A model generated the notes under the pieces. That model made no database searches, was not told the origin of the DNA, and saw only the letters and a program-made list of their open reading frames with translations. Positions 31,424 through 41,119 of a stretch of DNA of 64,000 nucleotides are shown here, in pieces (position 1 is the first letter of the stretch; the number at the start of each line of letters is the position of its first letter). Origin of the DNA: Alphaproteobacteria bacterium (lineage in GTDB: Bacteria > Planctomycetota > Phycisphaerae > UBA1845); the NCBI GenBank assembly GCA_028285105.1, contig JANQQE010000024.1, forward strand, positions 494,230 through 558,229, in the 5' to 3' direction. Both the position numbers and the translations under genes were made by a program.

Positions 31424-31892
31424 ACTCGGCTGTCGCTGATAGCGGTAGATCGCCTCGTTCGGTGGCTGATGGAAGTCGTCGCGGCGTGCGGGGTTGCCGA
31501 CCTGCGGGCCAGCGGGCGCGGGTTGTTGCTTATCCGGGGCGCGGGTTGATTCATGTGGCTACGCGGTCTGATGCAGTTGGCCCGACGCGTGGACATGCCC
31601 GCAATCCAGCACAATCTCGTGAGGCGGTTAGCCCCACTTATGCAATGGGTGCGAATGCCTTGGGCGTTTCGCTTTCGATGGATTGGTGGTTGCATCAATG
31701 CGTTGAAGATGTTCGCGTTTGGGCGTCGTCCGTTGCGTCCTGGGTTTCTGCAGCTTGCAATAGCGTTGCGCGATTTGGTCGGGCGATGCTTCCGCACTTT
31801 GCGCGTAATGATTGCGACGGTTGCGTGTCAACGCGACTGGTGGCAGTTCCGATTGCGGACATTCGTCCTCGACCGGCGACGGCTGACGAGGT

Positions 31893-31946
31893 GATTCAAT
31901 CGGGCGAATTGATTCGTCCGGGCGATACGGTTCGTCCGGGACTTTC
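31893..31946 (+). repeat. Degenerate 18-bp tandem repeat, 3 units
   Basis: GATTCAATCGGGCGAATT/GATTCGTCCGGGCGATAC/GGTTCGTCCGGGACTTTC. Confidence 0.6.
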
Positions 31947-32212
31947 AAATCGATTGTCAACAACCCATCGCACCATGGAGGCAACGCTACCGCCAGTTGT
32001 TCTTGGGCCGGAAGGTATCTCAGCCGTTGCGTCACATCGAGACGTGGCGAATCGCACGAGCGCAGATCCGACGAACGTAGATCGCACAGTAACGTCAGTC
32101 ATCGCAAATGATGAAACACGAAACGGGATTCTCGACGAAAATGGATGTTCACAGCCATCGGGTTCAAACGACGCGGGTGCGTGTGTTGGCCTCGTGGAAC
32201 TGGAGGTAGGTA

Positions 32213-32872
32213 ATGGCCCCCGGAAAGAAAAGCACGGCCAGGTCAGGCCAACTCAAATCGGGACGGGACAAGAGGCGGCTGACACCGCGGCAGCTTCAGA
32301 TTCTGACGCGCATACGGGACTATCGGCGCAGTCATGGCTATTCCCCGTCGATGCAGGAGTTAGCCGACGATCTGCAAATCTCAAAGGTCACGGTGTTCGA
32401 GCACGTCGACACGCTCGTCGCAAAAGGCCAACTGTATCGGAATCCGCACAAGGCACGCTCTTTGGAACTGACATCGCAGGCTCAGCTGCCTGACGAGCGG
32501 CCGACGCTGCTGCCTTTGATGGGACGGATCGCAGCCGGCTTACCGATCGAAGCCATCGAGAATGCCGAAGCGCTCGACCTCGAATCAGTCTTCGCGTCGC
32601 GCGCCGATACATTCGTATTGCGAGTCACGGGCAACAGTATGATCGACGAGCAGATTCGCGACGGCGATTACGTCGTGGTTGAAAAACGCGACACGGCCCG
32701 TGACGGCGAAACGGTGGTCGCATTGATCGACGATGGCGAGGCGACTTTGAAGAAGTTCTACAAAGAGAAAAACCGCATCCGCCTGCAACCCGCCAATGCC
32801 GACTTTGAACCGATCTACGTAGACAACGTCAACATTCAGGGCGTTGTGATCGGCGTGCTGCGAAGGTTGTAG
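32213..32872 (+). CDS. lexA: Transcriptional repressor LexA
   Basis: LTPRQLQILTRIRDYRRSHGYSPSMQELADDLQISKVTVFEHVDTL; MGRIAAGLPIEAIE; VTGNSMIDEQIRDGDYVVVEKRDTARDGETVVALIDDGEATLKKFYKE; GGAGG upstream of ATG. Confidence 0.97.
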   Translation: MAPGKKSTARSGQLKSGRDKRRLTPRQLQILTRIRDYRRSHGYSPSMQELADDLQISKVTVFEHVDTLVAKGQLYRNPHKARSLELTSQAQLPDERPTLLPLMGRIAAGLPIEAIENAEALDLESVFASRADTFVLRVTGNSMIDEQIRDGDYVVVEKRDTARDGETVVALIDDGEATLKKFYKEKNRIRLQPANADFEPIYVDNVNIQGVVIGVLRRL

Positions 32873-32981
32873 GAAATGCGTTCATTGCGACGCCCGTAGC
32901 AATACACCGTGCGTTTTCGTTCGGATGGCGCAATTGGCGCGTTCTATGGTGCGTGTCATTCAACACCACGTGTAACGAATG

Positions 32982-33512
32982 CTAATAGAGAAGATCGAGA
33001 ACAGTACCGGTCAGGTTGGGGTCGTTGGCTTGCTGTAATTCTCGAACGTAGACGGTGACCACCTTTTCAGGAATCTTGTGCGGCCAATCCAGTTCAAGCT
33101 CGGGAAGATTGCGCATGCTCGATGGCGATTGGGCCACCGCAAATGGAATCGCGCCATCTCCCGCGACTGCGGCTGCGCTTTGGATGTTGCCGATTGAATC
33201 TGTAGCCTGGCATGTGTGTTTTGCGGCATCGAGGCAGGTAGAATCCATCGACGCGAGGTCGATCAATGGAGGGACGAGTAGCGGTTGAAGCCTGGCACGA
33301 CGCATGTGGATGTAGTGCAGAAATGCCTGCGCACCGAGAATGCGAACCACATTGGGATTATTGCGCATGGATCGATAAGAGAACTGCGCCGATTGTAGAG
33401 CGATGGGATGTATGCGCAGTGGGTCCACGTGGTGACTCCATTGGTTGCACACGGACCTTGCAATCCGCTGCCAAAATGCGGCTTCGGTTTCGGTCGATGC
33501 GCACCGATTCAA
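32982..33512 (-). CDS. Hypothetical protein
   Basis: 176-aa ORF downstream of lexA, no family recognised; plausible acidic/hydrophobic C-terminus only. Confidence 0.35.
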   Translation of the reverse strand: MNRCASTETEAAFWQRIARSVCNQWSHHVDPLRIHPIALQSAQFSYRSMRNNPNVVRILGAQAFLHYIHMRRARLQPLLVPPLIDLASMDSTCLDAAKHTCQATDSIGNIQSAAAVAGDGAIPFAVAQSPSSMRNLPELELDWPHKIPEKVVTVYVRELQQANDPNLTGTVLDLLY

Positions 33513-33684
33513 TCAGGTTCCAGCAAGATGCAGACCGTCCGGTTCAGCGACAGGCGGTTTGCAAGAGACTCGCTGCTAACTTCTTATTGGAGCTGCAATT
33601 GCGCCGTGGCAGCGCTTGCCGGCATCGCTCGCTCCATTTTACCCGCGTTGATTCCGGGCCACATTTTGATTCTTGTAGGCAACC

Positions 33685-34854
33685 ATGGGTTTAACCGGCG
33701 ACCAATCTCTGGATGGGCAATCTCTGGAAGGGCAATCTCTGGGTGGGCCATCTGCTGGCTGCCAATCCGGTCGCCGGCCCGATTTTGACATTGCGGAGTT
33801 GGATTACGACTTGCCGGAAGAATTAATCGCCCAGCACCCACCCGAGGTGCGCGGGAGTTCGCGACTCTTGGTGGTCGATCGCGCCGTCCAATCGATTGTG
33901 GACGATGTTGTCGAGAACCTGCCGGATCACTTGAATGCGGGCGACGCGCTGGTGATGAACAACACCCGCGTGGTGCCAGCAAAGTTTCAGTTGCGGAGAT
34001 CGACAGGCGGCATCATTGACGCACTGTTTCTCAGCGAACCGCAAACCGGTAAATGGGACGTGCTGTTGAAGGGCGCTCAGCGCGTATCGTTGGGTGAAGA
34101 ATTGTCGCTGGATGGCGCTTCGTCTGATCGCGGTGCACATGACTACACTCTGATTGCAAAATCACGCGGAGAGCGAGGCAAATGGGTGTTGGAACTCTGC
34201 GCAGATCATTCGGTGTCCGCTGCTGAGATTCTCGAATCGTATGGACGCATGCCGCTGCCACCCTACATCAAACGGGTGAAGGGCGCTGATGTGAGCGATG
34301 CCGACGATGCGAAGCGCTATCAAACCATTTTCGCCGAGAAACCGGGTGCAGTCGCAGCACCGACGGCTGGCTTGCACTTTACGGACTCGCTGCTTGCGCG
34401 AATACGCGATGCAAATATCGCAACACATTTTGTTACGCTGCATGTTGGCTATGGGACTTTCGCTCCCGTAGAAGTGACCAATCTCGCCGACCACGCAATG
34501 CATCACGAGCGTTTCGACATCGGCCAGAGAACCTGCGACGCTATCAATCAAACGCGGTCAATCAAGGGTCGAGTCGTGGCTGTGGGCACGACATCGGCAC
34601 GGGTGCTTGAATCGGCTTGGCAGATCCACGGCTTGTCTGAGGGTATCAGCGGATCAACGGATCTATTCTGTTATCCACCGTATGCGTTTGGCGGCTTCGA
34701 CGCTTTGATGACGAATTTTCATTTGCCCAAGAGTACATTGATGGCGATGGTGATGGCCTTTGGCGGAATCGACCTCATCCGCCGCGCCTACGAACATGCC
34801 GTCGCCGAGGAATATCGATTCTTCAGTTATGGCGATGCCATGCTTATTGTCTGA
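33685..34854 (+). CDS. queA: S-adenosylmethionine:tRNA ribosyltransferase-isomerase
   Basis: FDIAELDYDLPEELIAQHPPEVRGSSRLLVVDR; NNTRVVPAKF; GAVAAPTAGLHFT; LHVGYGTFAPV; NFHLPKSTLMAMVMAFGG. Confidence 0.97.
   Translation: MGLTGDQSLDGQSLEGQSLGGPSAGCQSGRRPDFDIAELDYDLPEELIAQHPPEVRGSSRLLVVDRAVQSIVDDVVENLPDHLNAGDALVMNNTRVVPAKFQLRRSTGGIIDALFLSEPQTGKWDVLLKGAQRVSLGEELSLDGASSDRGAHDYTLIAKSRGERGKWVLELCADHSVSAAEILESYGRMPLPPYIKRVKGADVSDADDAKRYQTIFAEKPGAVAAPTAGLHFTDSLLARIRDANIATHFVTLHVGYGTFAPVEVTNLADHAMHHERFDIGQRTCDAINQTRSIKGRVVAVGTTSARVLESAWQIHGLSEGISGSTDLFCYPPYAFGGFDALMTNFHLPKSTLMAMVMAFGGIDLIRRAYEHAVAEEYRFFSYGDAMLIV
33697..33748 (+). repeat. 15-bp tandem repeat at the queA 5' end
   Basis: GACCAATCTCTGGATGGGCAATCTCTGGAAGGGCAATCTCTGGGTGGGCCATCT; encodes QSLDG-QSLEG-QSLGG. 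Confidence 0.8.
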
Positions 34855-34856
34855 AA

Positions 34857-37007
34857 GTGTTGCTCTCGATGCCAAAAGATGGCACTTCAAATGACCAATG
34901 GCTTGTTGAACTCAACGAGCAACAGCGACGGGCAGTCACCCACGGCGATGGGCCGCTGCTGGTGATTGCGGGGGCGGGTACGGGCAAAACCAAGACGCTG
35001 GCCTGTCGGGTGGCGCATCTGATCGCGAGCGGCGTGCCGGCAGAGCGGATTCTGCTGCTGACCTTCACCCGGCGGGCAGCGGCTGAGATGATCAACCGGG
35101 CCCGTCACATCACCGATCGACCCGATGCCGCGTCGGTCTGGGGCGGCACTTTTCACGCGATCGCCAACCGCATCCTTCGAATTTACCACTCAGCCGTCGG
35201 ACTGCCGAACGACTTTACGATCATGGATCAATCCGATGCGGCTGACCTGATGAACGTGCTGCGAACGGATCTGGGTCTCGGCAAAGGCGACCGCCGTTTC
35301 CCCCGCAAGGAAACGCTGATCAAGATTTACTCGCGAACGATCGCCGCCCAAGAAGGCCTTCGCGATGTCGTCAAACGGTTCTACCCCTGGTGCGACGACG
35401 ACACCGACGCGATCGCCGAATTGTTTGAAGCTTTTGTCGAACGCAAGCGCAAGCATGGCCTGCTCGATTACGACGATCTGCTGCTATTCTGGAATGTTCT
35501 GGCGCACGTGTCGGCTGCGGCTGACGTGGTTGCGGACCGGTTCGATCACATCCTGGTAGATGAATATCAAGACACAAACGCGCTGCAATGTGCCATCTTG
35601 CAACACTTATGCGAGCGCAACAAGAACCTCTGCGTGGTTGGCGACGACGCCCAGTCGATCTACTCGTTCCGAGCGGCGACGGTGCGCAACATCCTCGATT
35701 TTCCCAAACAGTACGCCAATACAACCGTCGTCAAGCTCGAGCAGAACTACCGTTCGCGCAAGCCAATCCTGAATGCCTCGAACGCAGTGATGGCCGAAGC
35801 GCGCGAACGCTACACCAAGGAATTGTGGTCCAATCTTGAGGGCGACCAGAAACCGCTGCTGATTCATTGCGTTGACGAGCAGGGGCAATGCAACGAAGTG
35901 TGCAGTCGCATTCTCAAGCATCTGGAAGAAGGCATACCGCTCATGAAGCAAGCGGTGCTGTTCCGCACTGGGCACCACAGCGACATGCTTGAAGTCGAAC
36001 TCGCAAAGCGCAACATCCCGTTCCATAAATTCGGTGGATTGAAGTTCATCGAGTCGTCGCACATCAAAGACGTGTTAGCCCTGCTTCGCGTTCTCGAAAA
36101 CCCACGCGACGAGATCAGTTGGTTTCGGATATTACTGATGCTCAACGGCATCGGTTCGGCGATCGCACGAAACATCGTTGACGCCTTACTCGCGGAAGAC
36201 GAAGGCACGGAACGCACGGTCACCGATGAGATGGAAACTGAAAGCGTTCGCTTCAGTATAGCCATCAAACGGTTGGCCGAGAATCCGCCATCCGTACCTG
36301 CCGGTGCCCGTGAGGGTTTCGAAAAACTTCGCGATTTGCTGCTGACGTGCAGCGGAATCGGTCAAAATACAGCCGAAAACAGTAGCGAAACCTCGATGAA
36401 CATCCCGCCGATTTCGCAGCAAATCGAACTGATCCGCGAATTCTACGAGCCGCTCCTCGAACGCCGTTTCGACAATGCGGCCATGCGAACGCGCGATCTC
36501 GAACAGTTGGAACACATCGCCACCAGTTACCGTTCGCGGCGAAGTTTCATCAGCGACTTGACGCTCGACCCGCCTGCATCGACGTCCGACCTGGCTGGTC
36601 CACCGTTTCTCGAAGAAGACTATCTGATTCTCAGCACGATTCATTCGGCGAAGGGTTGCGAGTGGGATGTCGTGCATATTCTGCACTGCGCCGATGGCAT
36701 GATTCCATCAGACATGGCCGTCGGTGACGACGAAGGTATTGAGGAGGAAAGGCGGCTGCTCTACGTGGCGATGACACGGGCGAAAGATCATTTGTATGCG
36801 TATTTCCCACTACGGTATTACCATCGGCCGAACAGTTCGACCGACGCCCATTCGTACGCACAATTGTCGCGTTTTATTTCAAGAGATATTTTGCCCACGT
36901 TTGAGCAACACACGATTGAAACGCCGCAAGTACAAGACGATCCGGTCAAGACCAAGGCGTCGATTGAGAGCGTCGACAATTATCTCAAGACGCTATGGCG
37001 CAACTAA
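34857..37007 (+). CDS. UvrD/Rep-like superfamily 1 DNA helicase
   Basis: LNEQQRRAVTHGDGPLLVIAGAGTGKTKTLACRVAHLI; HILVDEYQDTNALQ; VVGDDAQSIYSFRAA; LSTIHSAKGCEWDVVHI; EEERRLLYVAMTRAKDHL. Confidence 0.97.
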   Translation: MLLSMPKDGTSNDQWLVELNEQQRRAVTHGDGPLLVIAGAGTGKTKTLACRVAHLIASGVPAERILLLTFTRRAAAEMINRARHITDRPDAASVWGGTFHAIANRILRIYHSAVGLPNDFTIMDQSDAADLMNVLRTDLGLGKGDRRFPRKETLIKIYSRTIAAQEGLRDVVKRFYPWCDDDTDAIAELFEAFVERKRKHGLLDYDDLLLFWNVLAHVSAAADVVADRFDHILVDEYQDTNALQCAILQHLCERNKNLCVVGDDAQSIYSFRAATVRNILDFPKQYANTTVVKLEQNYRSRKPILNASNAVMAEARERYTKELWSNLEGDQKPLLIHCVDEQGQCNEVCSRILKHLEEGIPLMKQAVLFRTGHHSDMLEVELAKRNIPFHKFGGLKFIESSHIKDVLALLRVLENPRDEISWFRILLMLNGIGSAIARNIVDALLAEDEGTERTVTDEMETESVRFSIAIKRLAENPPSVPAGAREGFEKLRDLLLTCSGIGQNTAENSSETSMNIPPISQQIELIREFYEPLLERRFDNAAMRTRDLEQLEHIATSYRSRRSFISDLTLDPPASTSDLAGPPFLEEDYLILSTIHSAKGCEWDVVHILHCADGMIPSDMAVGDDEGIEEERRLLYVAMTRAKDHLYAYFPLRYYHRPNSSTDAHSYAQLSRFISRDILPTFEQHTIETPQVQDDPVKTKASIESVDNYLKTLWRN

Positions 37008-37018
37008 CGCATCGGTGC

Positions 37019-37726
37019 ATGACGATGGGAAAAAAGAAAACCCCGACTCGAAATAAATCGAAAACAACGACGAACAACTACTGGTGCGGCAGAGAAAATT
37101 CAAATTCGATGCAAGCGAACCATGGGACAGCCGTCGCTGCATTACGCAAGAAGGACAAGCGACTTCGCAACATCATCAACGCATGCGGCCCATGCACGTT
37201 GAAGCCGAAGCGCGGATACTTCGAAGCGCTTTGTCGGGCCATCGTGGGACAGCAGTTGGCCGTCAAGGCGGCTGCGACGATTTACGAGCGTTTCAGAAAA
37301 CTCTTTGCCAACGGTCGCCCCAACCCTGATGAACTGCTGCGAATCCCCAAACGAAAGCTCAGGGCGGCAGGCTTATCCAATCAGAAAATGAGCTATCTGC
37401 TCGACCTGGCCATCCATTTTACAGAGGGAACCATTCCGCATCGCCGCCTGAGTCGAATGACCGACGATGACGTGATCGAGACGTTGACAATTGTAAAAGG
37501 GATCGGCGTCTGGACGGCTCAGATGTTCTTGATGTTCGTGCTTGCCCGCCCGGACGTTTGGCCGACCGGCGACCTGGGCATTCGGCGGGCATTGGAGCGT
37601 TCGTTTGAAGTTTCGACGGAAGCAAGCCTGGACGATTTGGAGCAGATGGGCGAACCCTGGCGCCCCTATAGAAGCTACGCAGCATGGTATCTGTGGCGAA
37701 GCCTGGATGCAGTGCCTGTGAAATAG
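37019..37726 (+). CDS. DNA-3-methyladenine glycosylase 2 (AlkA-like, HhH-GPD)
   Basis: ALCRAIVGQQLAVKAAATIYERF; GLSNQKMSYLLDLA; VKGIGVWTAQMFLMFVLARPDVWPTGDLGIRRAL. Confidence 0.93.
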   Translation: MTMGKKKTPTRNKSKTTTNNYWCGRENSNSMQANHGTAVAALRKKDKRLRNIINACGPCTLKPKRGYFEALCRAIVGQQLAVKAAATIYERFRKLFANGRPNPDELLRIPKRKLRAAGLSNQKMSYLLDLAIHFTEGTIPHRRLSRMTDDDVIETLTIVKGIGVWTAQMFLMFVLARPDVWPTGDLGIRRALERSFEVSTEASLDDLEQMGEPWRPYRSYAAWYLWRSLDAVPVK

Positions 37727-38123
37727 TGCGGTTTCAAAATTCATTTGAGCCTTCACGGTCGCATCTCAGCACGTCAAGATGTGTCAAGTTGTAACAATGA
37801 AATCTGTATATTCGGCCTGCGAAAGCAAGGAAGTTGACGCAATTAATTTGTAGCCAAAAACCATAACAAAACTTTTACGTTCGTTGGTTTACTGTATCAT
37901 TTGAGACCCTAAACTATACACTTGAAAATAGGCCGAGGACTCAATTGCGAGGATAATGGTTTGAAACCAAGACTGAGCCTTGACGAGTAATCGTGATAAG
38001 TGTCAGATGTTTGTCACTTTAACCAAGCGATCCAAGGGTGTTAATGAAAGGATGCCTGTCGGCATGCTTGCTGCACGCTGGGCCAAGAACGAAAACTGAG
38101 CCGTAAAATCATCAGGGTTGATC

Positions 38124-38477
38124 ATGAGCGATTCTGCCAAGAAAGGTATCAAGATAGGCGCTTCAATCGTGGTGCTGATTATAGCCTTTTTCATGATTCG
38201 CGGATCCGTTCGTGACGAACTGGTTGATTCCGTGAATACCCGCGTGTTCAAGGACAAGGATTCCGGCGAATTGTTCAGAGTCTCGATTGGCCCAGGCAAG
38301 AAATACTTCCCGGCGGAGAATCCAAATACAGGTCAGATGACACTCTTCCCGACAGAAGTCTGTTTCAAAAATGAATGTGGTGATAATGAAGGAACTCGCG
38401 TTATTCTTAACACCCTGTTAGATAAGCCGGGGCCAACCTTTTGCCCGAAATGCGGCGCGCTGGTTTCTTCGCGTTAA
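38124..38477 (+). CDS. Small membrane-anchored protein with C-terminal zinc-ribbon-like cysteines
   Basis: One TM (IKIGASIVVLIIAFFMI) and CFKNECG...FCPKCGALV. Confidence 0.65.
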   Translation: MSDSAKKGIKIGASIVVLIIAFFMIRGSVRDELVDSVNTRVFKDKDSGELFRVSIGPGKKYFPAENPNTGQMTLFPTEVCFKNECGDNEGTRVILNTLLDKPGPTFCPKCGALVSSR

Positions 38478-38698
38478 AACGTTTCAAATCAATCAAGAAT
38501 GTTGCTCAGAATCGGTCTAGAGAGGCAAAAATCGCTGATTCGTATCGAATCGCCAAACCCATTTGAGCGATGCATTGGATTTTGCTGAATGCAAAAAACG
38601 GGAAGCACGACGGCATATAATTGGCAATCTGACGGCGAATTCTGATAAAATGTTATCAAATGCTGGAATCAATTGGTCTGCCTGATGGGATCGAGGTC

Positions 38699-39793
38699 AT
38701 GAAACATAGACATAGAAAAGTCATTGCATTTACGTTGGTGGAGTTGTTAGTGGTCGTTTCGATCATCGCACTGCTGATTTCAATATTGCTCCCCTCTCTT
38801 CAAAGGGCCCGTGATCAAGCCAAGCAAGTTAAATGCCTTGCCCACCAAAGCGGGTTGGCCAAGGCTGCTATTTCATACACAACAGAAGAAAACGATTGGA
38901 TTCCAGGGTCGCCTGGAACATCAGGTTCTATGCTTCTTGGCAAGGACTGGGGAGCAGCCAATGTGGTCGATCTGCCACGGAATGCTGTTCAAGTTTACGA
39001 TTGGATGGGCGCGTTGGCTGGCGTCCAAATGTCATTCAGCATGCCAGCCAATCGCGTTCAACGATGGAAAATACTGGTTGAAGGAATATTTGAATGCCCC
39101 TCCAATCGATTTACCGCCCCGTCTTGGGGAGGAACCGATCCTGAGCAATTGTTCCCAAACCAAAAGCTCGTCAGCTATAACATGATGCGAAACATGTTGT
39201 GGTGGGAAAATGCAGATGATACGCCTTCTTTTCCAAACAACACAGACGTTGTCATGCACCGAACCATACCGGATGGCTCGTTGCTCCCACCGGGCTATGC
39301 CCCAAAAATCAATCAAGTGGGCCAACCAAGTGAGAAAGTCTTCATTTCGGATGGTTCCCGGTTTACAAAGCTTGAGAATGAAAGCGATCTCAACAGCCCA
39401 GTGATTCTCGATTACGATTCCGACTGGAAAGCTGGGTTTGGCGGGGCGTTTGCAGATGGAGGTCCGACCGTTCAATCAAGATATACGCGATCGTTCCGAC
39501 TCAATGAACCTTCAAAGTTTTTCGCATACCGTCACAGAAAAGGTCGAAAAACCGGCGCACAGTCCCAAGGCGCTTTGGACAAATCGAACGGACTTGTCGC
39601 CGCATTTTGGGATGGGCATGGCGAGTGGATGACAGCAGCCAAGTCTCGCTTACCAGATCGTTGGTGGCCCAAGGGAACCAAGATTGGGCTGGGCGACTTC
39701 AATGCGCGAACCAGGGATGCTCTTATCGATAGCGTTGGAGTAGGTTATCTCTCGCTATTTGACAGCAACAATCAATACAATGTCCGCAGATAA
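38699..39793 (+). CDS. Type II secretion/prepilin-like protein with N-terminal methylation motif
   Basis: IAFTLVELLVVVSIIALLISILLPSLQRARDQAKQVKCLAHQ; C-terminal region with FWDGHGEWM. Confidence 0.9.
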   Translation: MKHRHRKVIAFTLVELLVVVSIIALLISILLPSLQRARDQAKQVKCLAHQSGLAKAAISYTTEENDWIPGSPGTSGSMLLGKDWGAANVVDLPRNAVQVYDWMGALAGVQMSFSMPANRVQRWKILVEGIFECPSNRFTAPSWGGTDPEQLFPNQKLVSYNMMRNMLWWENADDTPSFPNNTDVVMHRTIPDGSLLPPGYAPKINQVGQPSEKVFISDGSRFTKLENESDLNSPVILDYDSDWKAGFGGAFADGGPTVQSRYTRSFRLNEPSKFFAYRHRKGRKTGAQSQGALDKSNGLVAAFWDGHGEWMTAAKSRLPDRWWPKGTKIGLGDFNARTRDALIDSVGVGYLSLFDSNNQYNVRR

Positions 39794-39889
39794 AAGGGGA
39801 GTATTTCAAAGACTTTTCTGGCCTTTGCCATCGTTGTTCTTGGGGCTGGCCATCTCCGAATTGAGCGGCTACCCGATCAACCAATCAAC

Positions 39890-39925
39890 AACAGCCCGCG
39901 TACCGTTTGGTGCCGGGCTGTTTTC
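39890..39925 (+). terminator. Rho-independent terminator
   Basis: AACAGCCCG-CGTACCGTTTGGTGC-CGGGCTGTT followed by TTCG. Confidence 0.75.
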
Positions 39926-39959
39926 GTTTGGGTGAATTTCGACAGGTGAGGAATGGGCG

Positions 39960-40463
39960 ATGAGCAACGTTCTTCGACGTGGCAAACGATGGGTGGCTGG
40001 ATTTGCCTTCGTGTTCTTGCTGACGGCACTGGTGGTATTTGCTTCTGACGCTTTTCGCCAAACGCGAGACTTGAACAATCGCCTGATCTGCGGCACTCGA
40101 ATGAAAGGATTTGGGACGGCGGTCAGAATCTATTCGACTGAGAGCGAACTTTCGGTCGATAACGCACTTCAGTCTCTGCATCCGCATGGCGACGAATTGA
40201 ACATTTGCCCTTCAAGCGGCAAGCCGTTCTTGCTCGCACCGATTTCAGATGTGGACGCCATTGACGGTTTTCCTCAGACTGTCGTGATGTACGAGCCTCT
40301 GTCTTACCACGGCGGAGAGGGTGCAAACATTCTCTACGGTGACGGACACGCCTCGTTTGCGAATCCACAAGACTATCGAGAGGCCATTGCAAAGTCATGG
40401 TCGAGCGGCGTTTGGGATGTGGAGTCCAATGGGCAGGAACCACCGAAAGTGAATTCAGATTGA
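39960..40463 (+). CDS. Prepilin-like protein with H-X9-DG-type C-terminus
   Basis: N-terminal TM (WVAGFAFVFLLTALVVFA); YHGGEGANILYGDGHASF. Confidence 0.75.
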   Translation: MSNVLRRGKRWVAGFAFVFLLTALVVFASDAFRQTRDLNNRLICGTRMKGFGTAVRIYSTESELSVDNALQSLHPHGDELNICPSSGKPFLLAPISDVDAIDGFPQTVVMYEPLSYHGGEGANILYGDGHASFANPQDYREAIAKSWSSGVWDVESNGQEPPKVNSD

Positions 40464-40511
40464 GATTAGCTTGCGATCTTTCCGTACAGAAATGTCGTCT
40501 GACCCGAAAGC

Positions 40512-40546
40512 GAAAAAAGGCGGCCAGGTTTCCCTAACCGCCTTTC
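40512..40546 (-). terminator. Terminator downstream of tRNA-Leu
   Basis: Minus strand: AAAGGCGGTTAGGGAAACCTGGCCGCCTTTTTTCG hairpin plus T-tract. Confidence 0.85.
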
Positions 40547-40557
40547 ATTGCTTGACT

Positions 40558-40641
40558 TGCGGATGAGAGGATTCGAACCTCCACTGGGTTGCCCCAACTG
40601 GCACCTGAAGCCAGCGCGTCTGCCAATTCCGCCACATCCGC
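40558..40641 (-). tRNA. tRNA-Leu (anticodon CAG)
   Basis: Minus strand GCGGATGTGGCGGAATTGGCAGACGCGCTGGCTTCAGGTGCCAG...GGTTCGAATCCTCTCATCCGCA: matched acceptor stem, anticodon loop TTCAGGT, T-loop GTTCGAATC, long variable arm. Confidence 0.95.
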
Positions 40642-41119
40642 TCACGTTCTTTGCGATCAACCTTCACGCTCGATTGCGTGCCAAAGCTTACTGTCGCCTG
40701 TCAATGCGTCAAGATACGCAGGCCGGCGGCTGACAGCCGATGTTTGACAACCCGCGGTTCTAGTGGGCAGATTCCATGGAGGCAACCGAAACCGCGATTC
40801 GACCATTAAGGCCATACTGCACGGACACCACCGATTTCAGTCTGGCTAAAGTTCTCGCCGATTTTGACCCCTTAAGGGCCGATCCCTGCCAGGTTAGACG
40901 ACGCAACAGGCTTGACCGGTCAATTGATTCCGCAATAATCGATTGCCTGACCGATATCCTGCGTGAGAGAATCGGGCGCACTCATGGTGCCCCATTCAAA
41001 TCGAACAGGCTTTGCCCGCTCACGAAGCGCTGCCCCGGGAGGATAAATCCTTGCATTCACTTGAGATCAATGACCCTGTATCCACCGGAGGTTGCCAGCA
41101 TTCCGCAGGTGCCATTCAG

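Noticed and set aside
31144-32493. 449-aa ORF upstream of lexA
   Set aside because: Overlaps lexA by 280 bp out of frame and has no recognisable family; kept only as part of the orphan-region finding.
40466-40660. 64-aa minus-strand ORF
   Set aside because: Lies across tRNA-Leu(CAG) and its terminator.
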